Source: Dicyema japonicum (taxonomy: Eukaryota > Dicyemida > Rhombozoa > Dicyemidae). Taken from it: DNA of 64,000 bases. This document shows positions 57,050 through 64,000 of the stretch, one piece after another. Within the stretch, counting starts at the first letter, position 1; each line of letters starts with the position of its first letter. The stretch lies in the NCBI GenBank assembly GCA_011109175.1, contig RDEW01000007.1, positions 1,560,236 to 1,624,235 on the forward strand, written 5' to 3'. Both the position numbers and the translations under genes were made by a program. The notes under the pieces are model-generated. The model was given only the letters and a program-made list of their open reading frames with translations. It searched no databases and had not been told where the DNA came from.

Positions 57050-58405
57050 TCAAATATTTTACAAATAACAATTTTCGTAGGCTTTATCTCAGATTAAGTT
57101 TCGGTGGTTCCACAATCAGTCCTAGATAACATCGCAGATGCGAAATCCGACCTATAATGCGACATGTCAACAGTCTGTATTGCTACATTAACTACTACCT
57201 CTACATGCAACTTCCGGCAGATGATCTCCCAAGTTTTTTTTTCAATTTTTTAAAACGGAATTTTGACTTGACAATTTCCTTCGTTTTTTTGAGAACTGTG
57301 GGTTTCTGAGTTCACCCGAGTCTATCACCTCGTTTATAGTCACGGAAAGAAAGAAGAAAGGGGTTTTCGTCCACCATGAAGGGATTAGACATTCTGTAGA
57401 TAGAGGTACGTCACCACCTTACTCTTCCTATTCCAAAGACCAAGGGTGAAACCAAACTAACTAATCCCGTGATCCCGACGCATTCCAGTAGAACATTTAT
57501 CCATCACATAAATCCAGAGCACATTGTCGGGGAAACTGAGGTCGATTCCACAGGGAACAAAATGCTTTCCGGGTGGAATGAATATCATTATTTTAGCAAA
57601 TAAACTGGTAAAGATTATTAACTCCGCCAGTTGTCTTAATTCATGGCCTAAAACACTGAAAAGGAAGTTAAAACCACCGACAAACTAGACCCTACGACAT
57701 TACTGGCTAACGATAGAAGACGGTGGAAGAGACACAACATGTCATGTGCTGTTAAATCACTGCGAGGTTTTTATTAAGCACGATGACGTATACCGTGGTT
57801 CCTATAGCTCCTTGTGTACAGTCTAAGACATAATTTTAAATGTCAGCCTCCTCCACGTTTCTCGATTGTCAACCAGTCATCACATAAAGTTCAGGACATT
57901 ACGATTCCTTAAGACCTTTCTTCAAGACTTTTAATTGAGTTTAAATAAATTTTCGCGCTATCACAAATTTTAACGTAAACACATTTTTTGTCTCCTTAAA
58001 TTAGTAGTGAACATGTTAACAATTTATATCCAAAATGGCATATTTATGGAAACAAATGGGATTCAATTGATTCTTGGATTATGATGACGTCCTCTCCTCA
58101 AGAGATCAGGACACTAGCATCAAGGTTCCGTGGTTCAGATTCTCTTCTTAAGAGATAGGACATCCACGTCAAGGTTCCCATTAACGTTTAGTTTTTAAAT
58201 GATTAAAGAAAATGGACTTGAATTCTTTCAACATCCCTAGAAAATGAGAAGAACAGAAATTGTAAAGTCACTGCTGTGGGTGGAATTGCTAGAAAGGGAG
58301 AGAGCAAATGGTTCTTTTTGGCTTCATTTGATACCAAGATCATCAGGAGAACCAATTCAAGTTAGCAAAATAAGAATACACTGTTTATTTAAAAATATAT
58401 CGGAT
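57050..58405. other. Intergenic; LINE end at 57438-57560
   Basis: 57438-57560 matches the complement of the LINE family 1 3' end (gaccaagggtgaaaccaaac, cccgtgatcccgacgcattc). 57110-57145 (cagtcctagataacatcgca, gatgc) recalls the tRNA-SINE body. No gene supported. Confidence 0.4.
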
Positions 58406-58409
58406 GTTA

Positions 58410-59625
58410 TCAAATTTGCCTTAAAAAATTATTCATTTCTTGAATAATTTCACAAATTTTATCGAACACATCAGGATCAGTAGGAGTGAGTTCTTCCATA
58501 CGTCTGATTAATTCTTGAAGTCTAATTCTAATTTCAGCTAATCGTTCGCTGCAGTCGCACTTGTTTACACCAGCTTGTTCAGAAGTATTATTTAAATTAA
58601 TTGGATTCCTCATTAGAGCATTAAAACTTTCATACAAGTGTTGATATGACTGATATTGATATGCTTGTCTCATGGCAAATTGCCGATCACTTGCAGGTTG
58701 ATAATTTTGGGTAAAGGACAAATTTCCTTGGTTGTTGATCTGAGCCATCATGCAATATAAAAAATAAAAAGTATTGGCCATCATAGGATCAGTAACTCCA
58801 GGCATGAGATTGGGCATCGTCTGATGAATTCCTGGATGCATTGTCGCAGACGGCTGTGACTGAGATCTTTGAGGAACCGTATTCGCGTATGGAGTCGATG
58901 CAGGATGTTGTTCACCTTTGACGGAATTATCGATCTCTTTCATTTTGATGAGTTGATTTTCATTCGTAATTATTTCATCGTTGATAATTGGGGCAATAAT
59001 CTAAAATAATATATATTTTTACAATTTCAGTATTTTTTTCAGAAATGGGTTTTAGTTTGACTCTCAAATCACAATCCAAGTTGTAGTATTCATCAATGTT
59101 TCCATCGTGTCGGGATTTTATATGTGTTTTTAAAGTACTCCCTTGACTAGCTCTATGACCACAAGCACCGCAGTAGTATGGCTTTTCTCCTAAAAATGAA
59201 TTAATCATTCAAAATTGGAAAATATATAAATAACGGCAATTACCTGTGTGTGTCCTCATATGAACATAAAGATTACTGTAATGGGCCGTTTTGTATCTGC
59301 AAAAAGTGCAAACAAAATGTTTCTTTTCATTTTTTGTAGAGGAAGTCTCTTCAGGGGGGTTTTCGAATGTAAATATGCGAAGGTTCTAGTAATACATAAT
59401 TGTTACCTCTTCTGTTCGTGGGGATGCCTCAGGGTCATCAGTTTTGGGCGAAAATTCAGGTTCATCAACCTTCAATGACGTTTCATTTTGATCAAAGTTA
59501 TTTTCGTTCGATAAACGTATTCTCTTGGCACTTTGAACTTTCGGAAGTTTTACGGTATCTTCCACTTCATCTGATATGTGTGATTTTTCAGATTCCCCTG
59601 AGGAGTCACAATCCGAGTCGTTCAT
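58410..59625 (-). CDS. C2H2 zinc-finger protein, two fingers
   Basis: ATG at 59625 (MNDSDCDSSGESEKS). Acidic, Ser-rich N-terminus with a basic patch (AKRIRLSN), then HFVCTFCRYKTAHYSNLYVH and, across a 54-nt intron (59190-59243), GEKPYYCGACGHRASQGSTL..H, i.e. two C2H2 fingers, the first joined by the consensus linker HTGEKPY. A 22-nt intron follows VKI, then a Pro/Gln/Met-rich region (AQINNQGNLSFTQNY, FAMRQAYQYQSY) and a C-terminal helix (RIRLQELIRRMEELT, DKICEIIQEMNNFLRQ). About 370 residues. Probably a nuclear DNA-binding regulator; the class is not identifiable. Finger linkage and splicing are secure. Confidence 0.8.
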
Positions 59626-59629
59626 TTTC

Positions 59630-60180
59630 CTACAGCATAATTACCATCATTCATTATAATTAAAAATTTGTTAAAATGTAATTTTTCACAGAATTAATAA
59701 TTTTAAAGTACTTGGAGTATCAAGCGTCAGCTCAGATTAATGCCACCAGTAATAAACTTACAAGGTCACTAACTATAAAATAGTGATAAGAATAATCTCA
59801 CAGGTGTTTGACAAAATTTAACACTAAAAGGATGAACAGCACGATAAAAGTATATATAAACTAAATAGCATTATTGTAAGGGTATATGATGTCACAATAA
59901 GATAACTTATAAGCACATATGATATTGATTATATTATCAACATACAAGTATGGGAGTTGGGGTAAGTCGAGGCAGGAGAGGGGGATAAACATGTGCATAT
60001 TTACTAGTAGGGAAAACATAGAAATTATGGGAGTTGGGGTAGGATAGGGCATGAAAGGGGGATAAATAAATATATATTTTAATACTAGGAAAACATAAAT
60101 TATGGGAGTTGGGGTAGGTTAGGGGAGGAAAGGGGGGATAAACAAATATATATTTTAATACTAGGAAAACATACAAATAC
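59630..60180. repeat. 3-copy tandem repeat, unit about 76 bp, at 59945-60177
   Basis: The phrase tgggagttggggta starts at 59951, 60028 and 60103, giving units of 77 and 75 bases with gaaaacata, gggggataaa and taatactag at matching places. Located upstream of the zinc-finger gene. Function unknown; unstable satellite-like DNA is the simplest reading. Confidence 0.85.
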
Positions 60181-61255
60181 TTGCCTTATATCGGTAAATA
60201 CGATCTTAATTGCATAAATACCGACTAAAGTTCACCATACGGGACTAACGATTACAATAAATTTATTTATAAAGAAACCGATCCAATCAGAAGACTTATT
60301 CCGTGATAAAAGACACGTAAAAGCAATAAAAAAATATTTTGCAAGTAGAATGGTTGTATAATTAATATTGATGGAATTTAATTTTTGCATTCATTTATTG
60401 TGTCCAATAGATTTTGACGCATTGGTGAAAAATCAATCAATGTTGAAAAGAAATAATAATCTGACCGCATACTTTAACAAATTTATTGTTTAAATGACAT
60501 TTAAATGTTTTCAATATTAATAAAATTTCCTCCCATATTTTCTACAATTCCTCATTCGGGTCAGCTATGATTTAAGGGGCACCAAGGATCCACGTGAGGC
60601 TGGATGGCTTCGAGGACGTGATAGCTATCGTCCGCGGAAACAGCACGGCCATACAAGCTCCCTATTAAATATTAATAAAGTTTTTTATTCCTCATTACTA
60701 TTCCCTCATTCTCTATTTTATTAATCTGATATAAAGTAGATCATTAATCGATTAAAATTATATTCGAATGTACATTTCGTGCAAATATTCGCGTAACACT
60801 ATTCGACTAATTTATATTAGCTAATTAGATCTACCTGACTCAGGTTCCTGGCTGGTACCCGGAAAGGATCCTCCTCTTCCTTACTTTAATGGAGGGGTTC
60901 CCACTATAGCGGATATGGATGGACCACCGTTACCAAGCTACGATCTGTAAAAAAAGCTTTTTGAATGAGAACATGAGAAAACCACAAATGTCGGTCTCTA
61001 GTTTTTTATATAAATTTAGTTTTTGGTTATCTGCTTTGACCAACTCCCAAAAAGAATCAAGCAATTTATCTATAAAATTGTGGGTAGGTGTGTGTCTACT
61101 AGCAAATGAATATTGATTTTCAAGACAAGGCAATTTTTGTACGTGAAAATGAGCTTAAAACATGGGATCAAAATTAAATAAAAATTAGGAAACTTGGGGA
61201 TCATAATTTCTCAAAAATAAATTAAAAATGAAATTTTGGAATTAATTTAATTCAT
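60180..61255. other. Intergenic; SINE-like fragments
   Basis: 60575-60665 holds a SINE-like piece (gatccacgtgaggctggatg; gctatcgtccgcgg). 60825-60930 is a SINE-A-like piece (ctgactcaggttcctggctg; aatggaggggttcccactat). AT-rich otherwise. Confidence 0.35.
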
Positions 61256-61257
61256 TA

Positions 61258-61450
61258 ACCTGATACACCAAGAAAAAAGTTAAAAATAAATCTAATTGAG
61301 TGTATCCAGTTTCCACTGCTAGAGTCCATCCAGAACCCACCATAAAAGACGTCAATTACTTGCAGTTGTGGAAACCCCTCCAGTAGAGTAAGGGAAAACA
61401 AATGATCTTTTCGTGCCAGTCTGGGTGCCTCCTTAGACAGGTGAATTGAA
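61258..61450 (-). repeat. SINE-A copy
   Basis: Complement of SINE-A: acctgatacaccaagaaaaa, gagtgtatccagtttccact, gtggaaacccctccagtaga, caaatgatcttttcgtgcca. Tail side at low coordinate. Confidence 0.7.
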
Positions 61451-61609
61451 AATTGAGAACACTGTTATTCAGTTAGAAGAGCCAAAAATTCCCAAAATAT
61501 AGTATTTTCATAAATTAAATAAATATATTTTTGAATTGACTAAATAGAAAATATTTTTATTATACACTACAATATGGAATTTTACATTAAATAGCGGTAA
61601 TCTTCACCA

Positions 61610-61875
61610 GTGAATTTGGCCAGGGAGATGGTAGGAATGCAATTAAGTGATGTCAGCGACGGTAGGACGTGCGATGAAAATGGAAGAAGGAGGACCTACT
61701 TCTTCACCTCTCTTCGAAAGCGGAAGCCTGTAATGGACTATTGGAGGATGGATTCGGTCGGCACAAGCAGAGGTTCTCCCTTGGGTTCCTTCCTTGGATT
61801 AATTAGTTGTGACTGTTTGTGTTCGGCTTACCAAAGACTGTAAGACTGAGTTTAATAAATAAATTAATTAAATAG
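61610..61875 (+). repeat. SINE-B copy
   Basis: Matches 38030-38300 with gcgacggtaggacgtgc, cttcttcacctctcttcg, gtcggcacaagcagagg, ttggattaattagttg, and cttaccaaagactgtaagac, ending in TAAATAAAT. This copy helps to show that 5130-6465 is one interrupted element. Confidence 0.8.
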
Positions 61876-61899
61876 CGAAAAGCTTGGATGTGTGGGATC

Positions 61900-62330
61900 T
61901 CGAGAGGAATACCGAGAGATGATGAGAAAGCTACTGAGAGTGTCTAAAATCTCCAAACTACAACTTAATATAATGGTGCTTATTGGTCTCCAAAAATAGT
62001 AAAATTGCGATACTTCAAGGCAAATTCCTACAAGGATCTCTGTTATTCAACCTATACCTTAATGACCTTCGCACTCCAGATGATCCAAACACTATTTTTT
62101 CTCACATTGACGACCTTATAGTTGTAGTGAGACATCGAAGAGCTAAAAAGGAAATACGAATCATACAAGAGACACTGGACCTGGTGAGTCTTTAGTCCTC
62201 AAAAATCTGCCTAAAAACCTCGCCAGAAAAATCACATGTAACGACATTCAGGATAACACCAAAAGTCAACTTCAAACATCAAGTGAACCTACTAGTTTCA
62301 AGGATCCGAAAAAAGGCAGAAATAATGAAT
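61900..62330 (+). pseudogene. LINE RT fragment
   Basis: Plus-strand frames read GKFLQGSLLFNLYLNDL (RT motif B) and IFSHIDDLIVVV (a changed YADD box, HIDD), then RIIQETLDLV and SPEKSHVT. Frame-shifted RT remnant; the wording differs from LINE family 1. Confidence 0.5.
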
Positions 62331-62604
62331 AACTTAATTTTTTACGAAAGAAAATAAACTCTGAAATTGTTGATTTTTTTTAACTTATGAGAAAAACAAT
62401 TGATCGACTTCATTTTGCTTGCGTCGCTATATTTAGTTTATCGCATGCATAATTTTTTAACTAAAACTATGACGGATATTCATGCAAATCTGGATAATTA
62501 TCGTATTAGTCAGATAATTTTTGATGATTAATTTTATGATTTTATAATTTTTTATTTTATTCGATGACTAATAATTTTGGTATTTTACTCTGTTATTTTT
62601 TATT

Positions 62605-63470
62605 TAACACCCAAGACCACGGTAAAACCAAAACTAACTATCACGTGATCCCGATGCGCTCCGCCGAAATCCTCATTCTTTCTAGGTGCTCCTCCCTCGT
62701 ACCAAACAAGCTCATACAAAGCGGCTGACTGTTTTTGCAGGGCCACCTTCCCACATGCCGGAGTTTTGTTTAATGAGGGCCTCCAGAGTAGTCGGTCCGG
62801 TTCTGTGTCTCCACAAGACCACCGCTCCGTCATTCTGAAAGCTTTCTTTTGAACGTCCTCGATTTTCTTAGTGTTCGTCCATGATAATAAAGGTCCCCAC
62901 GAAGCACACGCGTACGAGAAGCATGGTTCGATGTATTGCTTGTAAATTTCATCAAGACCGGGTGGGTACCTGTCTTCCATATTCCAGATAAACATTTTAA
63001 TACATTGATCCTCTTCTCGCACTTCAGAACAATGTTTGCCACGTGTGGTGACAAACATAAGTGTGTATCCAGTGTCACGTCCAGGATCTTCTAACATTTG
63101 GTGAAGGGGATTTCAATGTTGTCCAATTTTAACTTGACAGTCATCTTCCCCAACCTTTTGTCCGAAGTAAACATAGACGTGACCGACTTTCTGGAATTTA
63201 TCGTGAGTCGGTTCTTCATTACCCAGGCATTGTGTCGGTCTAGGTTAATTTGTAATTTTTCTGTAGCATTTTGGATATCCCGATCACGCGAGGCCAAAAC
63301 AATGTCGTCCGCATATGAAAGTAGTACATCGTTATTTGGATTCCGGTGTCGGGAGGTCTGCCAGGTATAAATTGAATAAGGCGGGGGATAAAGGAGATCC
63401 TTTGGGGGACACCGTTTGGGAGAAGACGTGAGACTGATTTCAGTATGGTTAACAAAGTTTTGTGCATGAA
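62605..63470 (-). mobile_element. LINE family 1, 3' third
   Basis: The 3' end at about 62605 is the complement of gggatcacgtgatagttagt..ccgtggtcttgggtg. Minus-strand frames give RLLPNGVPQ (motif B), YADD-region loss, then VMKNRLTINSRKSVTSMFTS, MTLDTHLCLSPHVANIVLK, and YIEPCFSYACASWGPLLSW with the MTERW block. Broken frames; 5'-truncated. Confidence 0.75.
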
Positions 63471-63474
63471 TATT

Positions 63475-64000
63475 TACTCATGGATGACTGCTGTAATCCA
63501 TTGCTTTTAATAATAATTAAATTTTTTTATTGATTTTCTTTTTTTGTAACTATGGGGCTTCCTTCTATTTGTTTACATATTCCCGGAAACACCGAGAAAT
63601 AAGGTAATAGTAACCGAGCTAGTTCGATGATCACGAATCCCCCTTGTCCTTGCCATTTTCGACGGCATAAAAGGCGTAGAGTCTTCGCTGTAAAGAACTG
63701 ATTATGCCAAACGTCATCGCAGAGTGCGAACTTTCAGTAAGCACAAACATATTCGATAGTAGAAACGGTACTGGTGCATTATAGTACCCCTATGCACTTT
63801 TAGTACCCCTAAGTTAATTATAGTACCCCATAAGTAATTTTTTTATTTTCTAAAATTAATAACTTTTTAGCGCTAATAGGTTTGCTAGAAACAACTTTCT
63901 CAACTTATCACTTTAAATCACAGTGAGACTGGCGTTGTAGTGGACAAAAAAGGTGACCTTGACACCCTAATTCTGGACCTCCAAAACCCCTTATTTTGAT
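63475..64000. other. Terminal intergenic region
   Basis: A short phrase tagtacccct (or tagtaccccat) occurs three times at about 63783-63831. A weak SINE-like part lies at 63605-63720. No gene visible before the window ends. Confidence 0.35.

Noticed and set aside
59861-60176. Proline/tyrosine-rich open frames on the minus strand
   Set aside because: They are produced by the 76-bp tandem repeat and show no gene structure.
60930-61133. Open frames on both strands between SINE-A-like pieces
   Set aside because: Overlap each other and lie in repeat debris; no family recognised.
1-64000. CRISPR arrays, bacterial operons or prophage
   Set aside because: No regular direct repeats with spacers, no ribosome-binding sites, and the genes contain spliceosomal introns; the sequence is animal-like.

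Overview
The window looks like part of the nuclear genome of a small, gene-compact animal. It is AT-rich and crowded with decayed LINEs, SINEs and DNA transposons. Its protein-coding genes are split by extremely short spliceosomal introns, mostly 20-30 nt with GT...AG ends. This was checked junction by junction: removing such introns restores conserved proteins (kinesin-2, a Rab GTPase, a PAPS transporter, TRAM, BAP31). From general knowledge, animal introns of this size combined with a ciliary kinesin, Tudor protein and C2H2 factor fit dicyemid mesozoans best. That assignment is inference; an orthonectid or another miniaturised parasite is possible.

Layout. 1-370: 3' end of a chitin-binding (CBM14) gene. 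0.4-12 kb: a transposon graveyard with nested LINE, SINE and pogo/Tigger copies. 12.3-22.9 kb: a gene block with ceramide glucosyltransferase (UGCG, minus), a COG1-like Golgi tether subunit (minus), an orphan four-intron gene (plus) and a large unidentified gene (minus). 23-30.9 kb: LINEs, a hAT fragment and a Tigger-like element. 30.9-32.1 kb: SLC35B2-type PAPS transporter (minus). 33.9-37.2 kb: a multi-Tudor protein (minus). 39.4-41.2 kb: THOC5-like (plus). 41.5-42.5 kb: polo-like kinase domain (minus). 43.6-46.2 kb: KIF3B-like kinesin-2 (plus). 47.8-48.6 kb: BAP31 (plus). 50.1-51.3 kb: TRAM (minus). 51.5-56.3 kb: SINE-A, SINE-E, a tRNA-derived SINE and a LINE with endonuclease. 56.4-57.0 kb: Rab5/22-like GTPase (minus). 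58.4-59.6 kb: two-finger C2H2 protein (minus). 59.9-60.2 kb: tandem repeat. 61-63.5 kb: SINE and LINE copies.

How it fits together. Six identified genes act in the secretory pathway: TRAM and BAP31 in the ER; UGCG, COG1 and the PAPS transporter in the Golgi; and a Rab in membrane traffic. There is no operon structure and strands alternate. A multi-Tudor protein would fit transposon silencing, which suits such a transposon-rich region. The transposons are layered: LINE into SINE-B, LINE and SINE-A into Tigger, tRNA-SINE into SINE-E. At least one SINE family shares its 3' tail with a resident LINE.

Caveat. Several otherwise conserved genes carry single-base frame breaks, many at short homopolymers. 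These may be assembly indels rather than pseudogene decay. Where I give gene bounds, internal exon edges away from the verified junctions are approximate.
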